Shown: positions 1 through 9,924 of the stretch, in pieces | Position numbering within the stretch: the first letter of the stretch is position 1 | How the letters are laid out: every line of letters begins with the position of its first letter | From: JAOAPY01 sp041492185 | GTDB lineage: Bacteria; Acidobacteriota; Blastocatellia; Pyrinomonadales; Pyrinomonadaceae | Reading direction: 5' to 3' | Length of the DNA: 64,000 bases | Assembly (NCBI GenBank): GCA_041492185.1 | Contig: JBGPWL010000013.1 | Location: 1 to 64,000 of the forward strand | Position numbers and translations under genes: made by a program | Notes under the pieces: generated by a model | Told to the model about the DNA's origin: nothing | Databases searched by the model: none | The model's input: the letters and a program-made list of their open reading frames with translations, nothing else

Positions 1-3000
1 AAGTCCGCCGCGTTTTCGTTCGTGTCCGCGCAGCCGCCTGCCTTGCGCAAATCGGCCGTCGTATTGCTGGGCGCAGCCGCGCGGCCTGCACCTTCGAAAC
101 AATCAGCCGTCGTGCCGTATCCGACGAAGTCACTTACAGTGACTCCCAACGGACAGCCGCTCCCTGACAGCGCGGTCGTGCCCACCACCAGCGCTACCTT
201 GCCCGCTGTCGCCGCCATGTTGATGCTGCCGGTCGCATCGGGTGTTGGTAGCGCGACTCCGTTCGCGCCGCCACTCGACAGCTGCAACAGGAAATAATGT
301 CCCGGCAGGATCACTCCCGACGTTAGATCCACTTTGCTCGATCCGAAGGTCGCAGCGGCGCCTGCGTATTGGATCGAATAAGGCGTGGTCGCCAGATTGA
401 CTGTGGTCGTCCCCCGATTGAAGATCTCGACAAAGTCATTCGTGAACTGCGCCCCGGAGTTGCCGCCTCCCGCATACACCTGACTGATGACCAGATTGGC
501 TGTGTCATCATTCTGGATCGTCCCTACTCCCTGACCATCACCGATGGTGGCGCCGGAAGCGTTCGTGAGATTGACGAAGAAGCCTTCATTTGGTTCGACC
601 AGCGGATCGCCGTTAACGGTCACGTCCAACGTATAGCTCTGCTGTCCCGCGAGAATCGTCTGCGCGGTCAAACTGCGCGCGACGTAGTCGTTGTTAGCCA
701 CCGTAGCCGTGTTGTCCTGCGTCGCGATGTTGAACGTGATGCCACCCGCGGGCGCCGGCAAAGAAGAGCTGACGGTGAAGGTAAACGTCGTGGTGCCGCT
801 GTTGCCTTCATTCAGCGAGACATCGTTGATACTGAGCACAGGGCTGTCATCATTCTGGATCGTTCCAACGCCTTGACCGTCGGCGATAGTTGCTCCCGAA
901 ACATTGGTCACATTCACGAAGAACGTTTCGTTCGGCTCGATATTCAAATCGCCATTGACTGTCACATCGAACGTGTAGGTTTGCTGCCCGGCCGCAATCG
1001 TCTGCGCGGTCAGACTGCGCGCTACATAATCGTTGTTGGCAACAGTAGCGGAGTTGTCTTGCGTAGCAATGTCAAACGTCACGCCACCTGTCGGCGCAGG
1101 CACCGATAGACTCACTGTGAACGTGAACGTTGTCGTGCCGCTGTCTCCTTCATTCAACGACACATCGTTGATCGAAAGCGTTGGATTGATGGTCAGCGTG
1201 GCCGTGCTTTGTTGTCCGCCGGCGCGCGCGCGTATTGCTGTGCCGCCAGAAGCAACAGCCGTAGCTGTGGTTGAGCGTCCGGTTGCCGGCGCGATCGTAG
1301 CCTTGCTCGTGTCACTTGAATCCCAGATGAAGCAGACATTCAGGACTTCCACTTCGGGACCGACCGTATTGCTGAAAGCGCGAGCGACAAACGATTGTGT
1401 TGCGCCAATATTGATCGAAGCAGACGCGGGCGCAATTTCGATACGCGTGATCGTGGGCGAGCCGAAGGGCGTACCGTCGGCGCGCGTGCCGGGTGAGAAC
1501 GTGCGTCCCGCAGCGTTCGTAGCCGCAGTGTGAGCGCCAAAACTGCCGCCGGTCGTCCCTACTTCCGCATCGGGCGCGCGCGTCAAAGATTGATCGCTCG
1601 GCGGTGTCACTCCGCTCGCGCCACCGTAGGCCTGCGTGGCAATCACAATATCAGTTCCGCCGACAGGCAGCTTGACGTTTATCGTATCGCCCGTGTCGTT
1701 CAGGCTGAGCGAGCTCGCGGTCAAAATGAGAGCGCCACCGAAAGCGGGATCGTTTACTGGTGGAGTCCCACCGCCAAAAATGACTACGGCGCGTCCCGCC
1801 GCCAGCGTGGTGTTCGCGGGGAAGGTAAAGCGATTGCTGGTGCCGTCGGCGATGATTACGCCGGAGAGATCAACTGCGGCATTCGAGTTGTTGATTAACT
1901 CGACGAACTCGTCGTTGTCGGAATCGCGCACCCCATCGCGGTTTGAATCGCCTTCGATCGCCGGAGTCGAAACGTTATCGGGAGCAACGTCAGCGTTGAT
2001 TTCGTTGATGACCAGTGGCACCAGAACATTCAAGGTGGCGTTACCTGCGACCGTGCCTCCCTGTCCATCAGACGTCGTAGCGGTGATCGTCACCGTGCCA
2101 ACGCCGACGCCTTTTGCCAACCCGCTGGCATCGACGGTCGCAACGTTAACGTTGCTCGAAGTCCAGGTAATGATGGCGGTCGGTAGCGGCTGGTTGTTTT
2201 GATCGAACGCTGTTGCCATGAACTGCTGCGTGTTGCCGCGATTGATCGTCGACAATGTAGGCGAGACGTCAACGCGCGTTGCATGTGGTGGAATCGGATT
2301 TACGGTGAGCATGGTCTGGCTGCTCGTGACGGTGGTCGTGCCCTGAGTTGCCGACGCCGTGATGTGCGCCGTGCCGGGATTGTGACCGGTGACGGTTGCT
2401 GTTGCGATGCCCGTGTTCGAATCGGTCGTGACGGAATCAACCGTTGCCGCGGTCGTATTGTCCGAAGCAAACGAGATGGTCAGACCCGTCATGGCACGAC
2501 CAAACTGATCGAAGGCCTGAGCGGTGAACTGCGTTGACTGTCCGACGATGACAGTGGCTGATGGCGGCGAGATTGCGATGGTGGTCAATCGCGCCGGGCA
2601 ATTGCCGAAGGGCGTGCCGTCAACCTTCAGGCCGGGCGTGAACCTTCGACCATTGGCGCCCGTGGCCGCGAGGTGCTGCACGAAATTGCCTGTGATGTCG
2701 GGCGAGCGTGTCAGCGATTGATCGTTGTCGCCGTTCAATCCAGTCGATCCGCCGTAAGAGAACTGCGCAATCAGAGCGCCCGATCCATCGCGCACCAGAA
2801 TTGTGAGGCCGCTATTCGTTAACGAGAGTCCACCGGAAGAAGCCTTCACAACCTGAGCGCAACCAAATACTTGATTGGCAGGATCAAAACTGCCGCCGCC
2901 GAAAACGACAATCGATTCACCAGCAGGCAACGTCGAGCCCGTGGCAAACGAATGCCGCAAGGTTTCGCTCGTGCCGCCCGTTGCGCGTGTGCGCAACGTC

Positions 3001-6000
3001 CAACCCGAAACATTAATTGCCGCGCCGGTCGAGTTAATCAATTCTACGAACTCGTCGTCGCTGGCGCTGCGAACGCCGTCGTGGTTTGCGTCGCCCTGCA
3101 AGTCTGTTGCAGCACTACCGGGTGGATCAGCAAGCGCTTCATTGATGATGACGGTCGGTGGCGTCACGCTGAGCGCGGCTGTGCCGGTCACACCTTGAGC
3201 CGAAGCCCTGACTGTAGTCTGACCTTGACTTACTCCAGTGGCGAGACCGTTTTGATCAATCGTCGCGGCGTTGGTGTTGGTCGATTCCCAGGTGAACGTC
3301 AGGCCTGTAATTTCGTTTCCGAATTGATCGAAGCCGTGAGCCGTGAACTGCTGCGCGCCGCCGACCGGAATCGTTGCCGACACCGGCGAGACATCGATTC
3401 GCGTCAGCACGCGCACAACGTCGCGCACGGTAAGCGAAGCAGGCGCGGATTGAACGCCGCGACCCCACGCCCTGATCTCGGTTGAGCCTGAGGCAACAGC
3501 CGTTGCCAGCCCATTCTGATCGATCGTAGCAACGGACGTGTTGCTTGATTGCCACGTGAAAATGACGCCGAAGATTTCTTGCCCGGTTGACGTGAAGGCA
3601 CGCGCGATGAATTGCTGATGCGCGCCCGTGTCAATCGTCGCTGTTGGCGGTGCGACATCGATCAGCGCGATCGCAATCGTGGTAAACGGCGAACCGTCAA
3701 CGTGCGTGCCCGGACTGAACACGCGGCCGCCGCTTCCCGGAGCCGATTGGTGCAATGTGAAGTTGCCGGTTACGTCCGGCGCGCGCGTCAGCGATTGGTT
3801 GGCCTGGCCATTAAGCCCGGTCGCGCCTCCATATTGAAACAGGTTGACGAGTCCACCTCCGGCGTCTTCCAACGTCACAATTCCGCCAGAGTTCACCAGC
3901 GACAAGCCTGCCGTGGAGGCGGTCAAGACCAGGGCGCCGCCGAAGGCCGTGTCGTTTGGATTGAAGGTCGCCGCGTTTGCGCCGCCGAACACGACGATCG
4001 CCCCGCCGGCGGGGAAGGTCGTTCCGCCGGCGAAGGTATGACGTAGAGTGGTTGCACCGCTCAGGCCACCGGTGCGGATGCGATAACCGCTGATGTTGAT
4101 GTCATGCGTCGTCGCGTTAACGAGTTCGACAAACTCATCCTGCGACGAGCTGCGAATGCCGTCGCGATTTGCATCTCCCGTCGCGTCCGCGGGAGGATCG
4201 GCCAAAACTTCGTTGATAATAATGTCGCGCGCGGAGCTACCGCTAAAAGTTGCCGAGACTGAATTGCTCGCCTGAGTGTCGGACTGCACGGCAACATCAA
4301 GCGCGCCCAGACCGCGAACGCTGGCCGGCACTAACACATGAATTTCATCGAGACCCGGCAAGTCAGGGGACGTCACAAGCGATTCTACGGTGACTGCCTG
4401 ACCGGCAATCGATGCGGTGACGTGTGAACCGCGGCGCGCGCCGGTCGCAAAAATGATCAGTCTCAAATTGCCGTCGGTTGGATCGAATGGTCCTGCGACC
4501 AGAGTGTCTGCGTTAAGAATGACTCCTTCGCCGCTGCCGTCGCCGCTGATGGTGAACGCGCCCGGCGCAGTCGACAACACCATGATCGTGCCGACGGATG
4601 GAAAGCCTTCTGAGTTTGTGATTACTACATTGGCGGGTCCCACTGCGGTTTCGCGCGGATTCACAAAATTTACCTGGCCCGGAGAGACATAAAGAATCTG
4701 CGCCGGACGGCCGTTGACAGTGACCGTCGTGCCACCAAGCGAAAGTGGAAAACTACCGTCACCCAACGGCTGGGCCTGTTGCGATATCGAAGCCAGCGCC
4801 CCACCGAAAGCCACGACGATGCTGTCGGGAGCGATCGCTTTTGGAGACGCCGGATCATTTTGCAGCGAAGCGCCATTCAGAATGGTCGCCGTGCCGGAAG
4901 CCGCGCGGGGGCCAATAGTCAACGTGTAGATTTCGGAGTTGTTCGCGAAATCACTTGTCTGCACAGCGCCTGAAAGAACGCGCGGAAAATTGAATGCCAC
5001 CAGACTGCCGTCGTCATTCAACGATGAAACGACTTCAGCGGTTGCCGCCGCGGGTGCGCTGGTAAGTTGCGATAGTTGTCCAGTCAGAAGGTCATACAGA
5101 AAGAGCTCGACACTGGCGTCGCTGTTTGTTCCCGCGGGGTTGCGGCGGGTGGCAAATGCAATTCGTTTTCCGTCGCCGCTGATCGTTGCATTAAGCGGCA
5201 CGTCAGTCGCGCGGGCCGCAAGCGATGTTATTTGACGCGCGCTGCCTCCGCGAGCATCAAAAAGAAAAACCTGCGTCGTGTTTGCAGCGGTCTGGAGCGC
5301 GTAAACCACGCGCGTGCCGTCGTCACTGATCGCGCGGCCTAAGGTAAGCGCGACGGTATTCATACTCGCGGCGATCGTTTGAACTGATCCCGCCACACGA
5401 TCGCGCAGGACGAGGTTGCGCTGGGGACTCTGGCTCGTGCCCGTGTCGTTGACGTAAGCGATGTGCGAACCATCGCCGCTGATCTTCACGTTGCCGGCGC
5501 CAACTATGCCGACAGAATTTGTAAGCTGCGTGAATGCCTGTGACGAATTGTCGAAAAGAAAAACCTCAAGATTACCGTCAGCGTTCTGATTCGCAAGGTT
5601 GCGGTTCGAGGAGAATGCGATGAAGCGACCATCATCGCTGATTGACGGCTGAAAGTTTCCATTCTGTACGCGCAGGCTTGGATCGGTTGGCAGGGTGTCA
5701 GTGATCTGTTTCAGCGTTCCGCCGTCAAACAAAAAGATTTCAGAGTTTCCGTCCGCATTCTTTCCGAGCGGATCGTCAGTCGCGGCAAACGCGATACGCG
5801 ATCCGTTCTGCGAGATCGCCGCGGCAGCAGCGCGCGACAATGCCAGTTGCGAGAACGTTGGTGGATTTCCAGTGATGTCGGCGCGAATCGCGCGAAAGCC
5901 ATCGCGACCACTGGCGCCGGCGACATCTTCGGTTGATTCGAACGCGACTATGCGCCCGTCACCACTCAATGACGGGTTCAAATTAATTCCTTCTTCAGTT

Positions 6001-6116
6001 GTAGTAGTGATCCGTCGGAGCAGCGGATCAGACTGCGAAGTACGCGACCACGGGCCCACCAGGCAGACCAGCATTGCCATGAGTATCAGCGCAAGAAAAA
6101 GCCTGACGCGAAGCAA
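1..6116 (-). CDS. Giant secreted multidomain protein (beta-propeller, TIGR03437, lamin-tail, Big, Calx-beta), C-terminus off the window
   Basis: The frame stays open from a TTG at 6116 to the window edge, giving 2038 visible codons without a stop. The TTG start is chosen because AAGGAG lies about 10 nt upstream, a stop lies just before that, and it yields a signal peptide (MLRVRLFLALIL...). Approximate domain order: TolB/PD40-like propeller repeats 30-390 (SDDGRFIAFSSN type); a TIGR03437 Solibacter-type domain 410-520 (LGGTTVTVNGRPAQILYVSP); lamin-tail domain 630-805; two Big_2-like Ig domains 812-975; lamin-tail 987-1175; two Big_2 1176-1362; lamin-tail 1365-1552; Big_2 1552-1642; two Calx-beta domains 1644-1872; and a fourth lamin-tail from 1870 whose GGCADTNENAAD ending reaches the edge. 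All the modules are extracellular adhesion or scaffold folds, so a surface or secreted role is inferred. No catalytic domain is visible in the part present. Confidence 0.88.
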   Translation of the reverse strand, partial: MLRVRLFLALILMAMLVCLVGPWSRTSQSDPLLRRITTTTEEGINLNPSLSGDGRIVAFESTEDVAGASGRDGFRAIRADITGNPPTFSQLALSRAAAAAISQNGSRIAFAATDDPLGKNADGNSEIFLFDGGTLKQITDTLPTDPSLRVQNGNFQPSISDDGRFIAFSSNRNLANQNADGNLEVFLFDNSSQAFTQLTNSVGIVGAGNVKISGDGSHIAYVNDTGTSQSPQRNLVLRDRVAGSVQTIAASMNTVALTLGRAISDDGTRVVYALQTAANTTQVFLFDARGGSARQITSLAARATDVPLNATISGDGKRIAFATRRNPAGTNSDASVELFLYDLLTGQLSQLTSAPAAATAEVVSSLNDDGSLVAFNFPRVLSGAVQTSDFANNSEIYTLTIGPRAASGTATILNGASLQNDPASPKAIAPDSIVVAFGGALASISQQAQPLGDGSFPLSLGGTTVTVNGRPAQILYVSPGQVNFVNPRETAVGPANVVITNSEGFPSVGTIMVLSTAPGAFTISGDGSGEGVILNADTLVAGPFDPTDGNLRLIIFATGARRGSHVTASIAGQAVTVESLVTSPDLPGLDEIHVLVPASVRGLGALDVAVQSDTQASNSVSATFSGSSARDIIINEVLADPPADATGDANRDGIRSSSQDEFVELVNATTHDINISGYRIRTGGLSGATTLRHTFAGGTTFPAGGAIVVFGGANAATFNPNDTAFGGALVLTASTAGLSLVNSGGIVTLEDAGGGLVNLFQYGGATGLNGQANQSLTRAPDVTGNFTLHQSAPGSGGRVFSPGTHVDGSPFTTIAIALIDVAPPTATIDTGAHQQFIARAFTSTGQEIFGVIFTWQSSNTSVATIDQNGLATAVASGSTEIRAWGRGVQSAPASLTVRDVVRVLTRIDVSPVSATIPVGGAQQFTAHGFDQFGNEITGLTFTWESTNTNAATIDQNGLATGVSQGQTTVRASAQGVTGTAALSVTPPTVIINEALADPPGSAATDLQGDANHDGVRSASDDEFVELINSTGAAINVSGWTLRTRATGGTSETLRHSFATGSTLPAGESIVVFGGGSFDPANQVFGCAQVVKASSGGLSLTNSGLTILVRDGSGALIAQFSYGGSTGLNGDNDQSLTRSPDITGNFVQHLAATGANGRRFTPGLKVDGTPFGNCPARLTTIAISPPSATVIVGQSTQFTAQAFDQFGRAMTGLTISFASDNTTAATVDSVTTDSNTGIATATVTGHNPGTAHITASATQGTTTVTSSQTMLTVNPIPPHATRVDVSPTLSTINRGNTQQFMATAFDQNNQPLPTAIITWTSSNVNVATVDASGLAKGVGVGTVTITATTSDGQGGTVAGNATLNVLVPLVINEINADVAPDNVSTPAIEGDSNRDGVRDSDNDEFVELINNSNAAVDLSGVIIADGTSNRFTFPANTTLAAGRAVVIFGGGTPPVNDPAFGGALILTASSLSLNDTGDTINVKLPVGGTDIVIATQAYGGASGVTPPSDQSLTRAPDAEVGTTGGSFGAHTAATNAAGRTFSPGTRADGTPFGSPTITRIEIAPASASINIGATQSFVARAFSNTVGPEVEVLNVCFIWDSSDTSKATIAPATGRSTTATAVASGGTAIRARAGGQQSTATLTINPTLSINDVSLNEGDSGTTTFTFTVSLSVPAPTGGVTFDIATQDNSATVANNDYVARSLTAQTIAAGQQTYTFDVTVNGDLNIEPNETFFVNVTNVSGATIADGQGVGTIQNDDSPVLSINDVSLNEGNSGTTTFTFTVSSSLPAPAGGITFNIATQDNTATVANNDYVARSLTAQTILAGQQSYTLDVTVNGDPLVEPNEGFFVNLTNASGATIGDGQGVGTIQNDDTANLVISQVYAGGGNSGAQFTNDFVEIFNRGTTTVNLATTPYSIQYAGAAATFGSSKVDLTSGVILPGHYFLLQLSSGGANGVALPTPDATGSINMAATAGKVALVVGTTALSGSGCPLGVTVSDFVGYGTTADCFEGAGRAAAPSNTTADLRKAGGCADTNENAAD

Positions 6117-6434
6117 AGAGGGTGATGCTCCTTTTTACCGTTAATAATCGATGACCCGGCCGCTGTCTGGCTTCAACTTGCAACAGCCGTTGCACATATT
6201 GCTTTCAAACCAGGCGCACGGGTTTTCATTGCGCGATAGTATGTATGAGATGTAGCGGGGAGACTCTAGACAATTTCGCTGAATACTTCAAGCGTTGATG
6301 TTGGCTTCGAGGATGTTCTCGTAGATTTTCCAATAGGCGAAATGGTAATCCGCCAACCAAGCGTTGAGAAATATCCGATTGAGGATTATGTTTAGCCCTG
6401 GTACTACGGACATCATGAATAGGAGAGTTCACCG
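6117..6434. other. Divergent intergenic region (318 nt)
   Basis: This separates the minus-strand giant protein from the plus-strand epimerase and should hold both promoters. I could not assign convincing -35/-10 pairs. Part of it (6288-6413, minus) is a short open frame with coding-like composition that looks like the tail of a lost gene. Confidence 0.4.
6288..6413 (-). pseudogene. Short 41-codon frame, possible C-terminal remnant of a decayed gene
   Basis: The frame reads MSVVPGLNIIL..., ending in ...HFAYWKIYENILEANINA and a stop. The second half has GC-ending codons and an aromatic-rich, protein-like composition, unlike the surrounding sequence. No Shine-Dalgarno precedes the ATG, and it sits in a divergent promoter region, so a remnant is more likely than a working gene. 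I do not recognise the family. Confidence 0.22.
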
Positions 6435-7337
6435 ATGAAGATCCTTATCAGCGGATCGCATGGTCTGGTTGGATCTGCCCTGATGAATTCGCTGAAGGGC
6501 GATGGCCATGACGTGTTCGCTCTGGTGCGTCGCGCGCCGCATGATGACGCCGAAGTCGAATGGTATCCCGAACGCGGGAGCCTGGCGCTGGCGCGGCTCG
6601 AAGGGATGGATGCAGTGGTCCACCTCGCGGGTGAGAGTATTGCCGAAGGACGCTGGACCGATGAGAGGAAACGGAGCATTCGCGAGAGCCGAGTGAAAGG
6701 CACTACTGTGCTGAGCGAAGCGTTGGCGAATCTGAAGCATCCGCCTCAGACTCTTCTTTGCGCGTCGGCGATTGGCTACTACGGCGATCGTGGCGATGAA
6801 GTTCTTACGGAAGAGAGCGAACCGGGAAAGGATTTTCTCGGCAACGTCTGCATCGAGTGGGAACGGGCAACGGAGTCTGCGAAAGAGAAGGGGATTCGCG
6901 TCGTCAATTTTCGCTTCGGAATAATCTTGAGCGCCGAAGGTGGCGCGCTGGCGAAGATGTTGCCGCCGTTTCGCATGGGTGCCGGCGGACGCATCGGCAG
7001 CGGCAAGCAGTGGATGAGCTGGATCGCGCTCGATGATGTTGTTGGCGTGATTAAGTCTGCGCTGACAAACGACGCGCTGCGCGGTCCGGTGAATGTTGTC
7101 GCGCCCAATCCGGTGACGAACGCGGAGTTCACAAAGACGCTCGGCAGAGTGCTTTCACGGCCGACGATCTTTCCAATTCCCGCCTTCGGTGTGCGGCTGG
7201 CATTTGGCGAAATGGCGGACGCGTTGTTGCTATCGAGCCAACGCGTTGAGCCCGCGCGTTTGACAAAGGTTGGTTATCAATTCCAGTATCATGAGCTTGA
7301 AGGAGCTTTGAGGCACGTTCTAAGTGAACTTGTCTAA
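6435..7337 (+). CDS. TIGR01777-family NAD(P)-dependent epimerase (SDR, YfcH/SDR39U1-like)
   Basis: This 300-residue extended short-chain dehydrogenase starts with MKILISGSHGLVGSAL, the Rossmann glycine motif, followed by VHLAGESIAEGRWT, which is characteristic of TIGR01777 proteins. The ASAIGYYGDRGDEVLTEES stretch carries the SDR-type tyrosine region. The C-terminal part matches the DUF1731-like tail (ELEGALRHVL). Length is typical for the family. The substrate is not known for this family; members are usually described as nucleotide-sugar or divinyl-type epimerase relatives. AGGAG ends 9 nt before the ATG. Its 3' end abuts the MNT/HEPN pair, which is probably a separate unit. Confidence 0.9.
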   Translation: MKILISGSHGLVGSALMNSLKGDGHDVFALVRRAPHDDAEVEWYPERGSLALARLEGMDAVVHLAGESIAEGRWTDERKRSIRESRVKGTTVLSEALANLKHPPQTLLCASAIGYYGDRGDEVLTEESEPGKDFLGNVCIEWERATESAKEKGIRVVNFRFGIILSAEGGALAKMLPPFRMGAGGRIGSGKQWMSWIALDDVVGVIKSALTNDALRGPVNVVAPNPVTNAEFTKTLGRVLSRPTIFPIPAFGVRLAFGEMADALLLSSQRVEPARLTKVGYQFQYHELEGALRHVLSELV

Positions 7338-7350
7338 CAGAACCACGAAC

Positions 7351-7641
7351 ATGACGAAACAGGAACTTGTGCGTGCCAAGCGTGACGACATCCTTCGCCT
7401 TGCTAAACTCCATGGGGCGAAAAATGTGCGGCTGTTCGGGTCAATCGCGCGAGGTGACGCCAAAGAAGGAAGCGATGTGGACGTCTTGATCGAAGCTGGT
7501 TTCCAAACGACAGCTTTTTTCCCTGGAGGTCTGCTCGCCGATTTAGAGGAATTGCTTGGCTGCAAGGTGGATATTGTGACTGAGGCGGCACTTCATCCAC
7601 ACATCCGAGAGCGTGTGCTTGAGGAAGCGGAACCGCTGTGA
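7351..7641 (+). CDS. mntA: MntA-like nucleotidyltransferase antitoxin (MNT domain)
   Basis: A 96-residue minimal nucleotidyltransferase. It shows the GSX10DXD signature of MntA antitoxins: GSIARGDAKEGSDVD, with the second metal ligand Asp in VDIVTE. In the HEPN/MNT (type VII) system, MntA AMPylates the HepT toxin and so neutralises it. The ATG at 7351 is preferred over the in-frame GTG at 7324, because the GTG would overlap the upstream gene and add a non-conserved leader. It overlaps the following HepT frame by 4 nt (GTGA), the usual coupled arrangement. Catalytic residues appear intact even though the partner toxin is frameshifted. Confidence 0.87.
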   Translation: MTKQELVRAKRDDILRLAKLHGAKNVRLFGSIARGDAKEGSDVDVLIEAGFQTTAFFPGGLLADLEELLGCKVDIVTEAALHPHIRERVLEEAEPL

Positions 7642-7996
7642 TCAAAGACGACCGGCTCTATCTTATCCACATCAAAGAGTGCATTGACAGGATCGATCGC
7701 TACAGCGCGAACGGTCGCACGGAATTTTTTGCCAATACGATGGTTCAGGATGCTGTCGTGAGAAATCTTCAAACGCTAGCCGAGTCAACCAGGCGACTGT
7801 CTGACACAGCGAAGCAGAAGAAACCGGAAGTTGATTGGCGCGCTATCGCGGGATTTCGGAACGTCGTCGTTCACGATTATTGGGTGTCGATCTCGAGCAG
7901 ATTTGGCACATACTGGAGCACGATCTACCAGAGTTGAGAACCAATATCGAAGCCCTTCTAAGCGAGATCGGAGAGGGCCTGCCTCGGGCAAGTTGA
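7638..7996 (+). pseudogene. hepT: HepT-like HEPN toxin (DUF86), frameshifted after the RX4HDY motif
   Basis: The GTG start at 7638 overlaps the mntA stop. The first frame gives a clear DUF86 protein through FRNVVVHDY, which contains the RX4H RNase motif. It then runs into an unrelated tail and a stop at 7937. Shifting frame immediately after HDY gives the expected continuation, LGVDLEQIWHILEHDLPEL..., to a stop at 7996. Loss of one T in TATTTGGG would explain this. The HEPN catalytic motif survives but the last helix is lost, so the product is probably inactive or misfolded. A sequencing error in the T run is the main alternative. Confidence 0.83.
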
Positions 7997-8009
7997 GTTC
8001 GTCAAACTC

Positions 8010-9917
8010 TTACGATTTGTTAGCAGGCAAGGAAATGTCCTTTTGCGCTCCAGTCCCGAAGCCTTTCAGCACGTTGAAAACCTCCAGCGCATACTTCACA
8101 TTCCCAAACGGCGCCGAGACTTGCACACCTTGAATCAGATCACGTACTTCCAACAACGATTCGCGGGCAATCTTCAAACCTTCGTCACGGCCGGCTTCTT
8201 TGCTGATGGCCGACGCAGCGCGCATGCGCTCCATGATCTCAGGAGTGACTTGCACGCCAGGCACTTCGTTGTGCAGAAACTCGGCGTTGCGAAATGAAAC
8301 CAGCGGCCAGATGCCCGCGACGATCGGAATGCGGCAGTGCTCGATGCGCTTAAGAAACTCACGCAACTGCTCAGTGTCAAAGACCGGTTGCGTGATGGCG
8401 TACTCCGCGCCCGCTTCGATCTTCCATTCAAAGCGTCTTAGTTCTTCTTCCATGTTCACCGCGCCCGGATTGACGCCGACACCGATCGAAAATGCCGTCG
8501 GCTCGCCGATCGGATTGTTGCCGATGTCCAAACCGTGGTTCAGCTTGTTCACCATGTTCGTCAAGCCGATCGCGTCGATGTCGAATACAGCCGTCGCGTC
8601 CGGGTAAGGGCCCATCTTTGGAGGGTCGCCAGTAATCAGAAGCAGATTGCGAAGACCCATCGCCGCGGCGCCGAGCAAGTCCGACATCATCCCCAGCAGA
8701 TTACGATCGCGACAGCAGTAGTGCAGCACGGCTTCCATTCCTACTTCGCGTTGCACCATCAAGGCGGTCGCCATTGCCCCCATGCGTGTTTGCGCGCGTG
8801 GACCGTCGGGAATGTTGACGCCATCGACTCCGGCATCTTTCAGCAATCTGATCGCATCGAGCGTCTTCCAGGGATTGCACCCTTTCGGCGGCAGCACTTC
8901 CACCGTCGTGACAAACTCACCCTTCGCGATTTTGCGCGCCCAGTTCGATCGTTCTTCCGCAGGCACAACCGTTACGTCGGGCGGTTTTAGTTCGTGCACG
9001 GACACCTTAGCCGCATCGGCGACCACGACTTGCTGAGTACGCGGATTAAACTGGCGAATCGCGTCCGCGATCATTTTAATATGCGCTGGAGTAGTGCCAC
9101 AGCAGCCGCCGACGAATTTTGCGCCGGCTTGAACGATGCGCCGCGAGTATTCGGCCATGTACTCCGGAGAGCACATGTAAATCTGTCGGCCACCGACGTC
9201 GCGTGGCAATCCGGCATTTGGTTGCGCGGAGAGCTTGCGGCTGGTGAACGGGATCATCTTCTCGATCGCGTTAAGCACAATCGCCGGACCGACACCGCAG
9301 TTGAGCCCAATCACATCCGCGCCCCATTCGTCGAGCCGGGTCGTAAATATTTCCGGGGTCGTGCCGAACGAAGTATTGCCGTCCATCTGAATCGTCACCT
9401 GCGCGACGATCGGCAAATCGCACAATTCCCGCACGGCTCGGATTGCCTGATGCAATTCCGATATATCGGAAAACGTTTCCAGCACAAACAGATCAACTCC
9501 GCCTTCGAGCAGGCCCGACACCTGGGCTGTGAACATGTCTTTGGCTTCGTCGAACGAAGTTGGTCCGTACGGCTCAATGCGCAGGCCAAGCGAACCAACC
9601 GCGCCGGCGACGAAGACCCGGTCACCGGCGGCCTCGCGGGCGATACGCGCGGCTCTGATGTTGATTTCTTTGAGGCTGGCTTCCAGACCGTAGGGCTGCA
9701 GCTTATTGAAGTTAGCGCCGTAAGTGTTGGTCTCAATAATGTCCGCGCCGGCGCGCACGTACTCAGCGTGGACCTCGCGCACCAGATCGGGCGCGACCAG
9801 ATTTAGCTCGTCGTATGAGCGGTTGATGTAGATGCCCTTTGAATAGAGCATCGTGCCCATCGCGCCATCAAAGACGTGAATGACGTCGGAGTCGATTATT
9901 TCTCGGAAGTTCTTCAT
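8010..9917 (-). CDS. Bifunctional homocysteine S-methyltransferase / 5,10-methylenetetrahydrofolate reductase
   Basis: A 635-residue fusion. Residues 1 to about 300 form a Pfam S-methyl_trans domain (DGAMGTMLYSKG start). The three zinc cysteines are visible: one in GLNCGVG near 205 and the pair in GGCCGTTP near 270. Residues about 325-615 form an MTHFR TIM barrel (VEVLPPKGCNPW, DGVNIPDGPR, ITGDPPKMG, AITQPVFD). The architecture matches Bacillus YitJ. It couples reduction of methylene-THF to methyl transfer onto homocysteine, giving methionine. The whole gene stands alone on the minus strand. The upstream region contains a long perfect inverted repeat (9925-10042), and no SAM or cobalamin riboswitch was recognised there. 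Confidence 0.93.
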   Translation of the reverse strand: MKNFREIIDSDVIHVFDGAMGTMLYSKGIYINRSYDELNLVAPDLVREVHAEYVRAGADIIETNTYGANFNKLQPYGLEASLKEINIRAARIAREAAGDRVFVAGAVGSLGLRIEPYGPTSFDEAKDMFTAQVSGLLEGGVDLFVLETFSDISELHQAIRAVRELCDLPIVAQVTIQMDGNTSFGTTPEIFTTRLDEWGADVIGLNCGVGPAIVLNAIEKMIPFTSRKLSAQPNAGLPRDVGGRQIYMCSPEYMAEYSRRIVQAGAKFVGGCCGTTPAHIKMIADAIRQFNPRTQQVVVADAAKVSVHELKPPDVTVVPAEERSNWARKIAKGEFVTTVEVLPPKGCNPWKTLDAIRLLKDAGVDGVNIPDGPRAQTRMGAMATALMVQREVGMEAVLHYCCRDRNLLGMMSDLLGAAAMGLRNLLLITGDPPKMGPYPDATAVFDIDAIGLTNMVNKLNHGLDIGNNPIGEPTAFSIGVGVNPGAVNMEEELRRFEWKIEAGAEYAITQPVFDTEQLREFLKRIEHCRIPIVAGIWPLVSFRNAEFLHNEVPGVQVTPEIMERMRAASAISKEAGRDEGLKIARESLLEVRDLIQGVQVSAPFGNVKYALEVFNVLKGFGTGAQKDISLPANKS

Positions 9918-9924
9918 AAGTGAG

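Noticed and set aside
369..2202. Several plus-strand frames at 0.3-2.2 kb
   Set aside because: All are shadows of the minus-strand giant protein, whose frame carries recognisable domains throughout.
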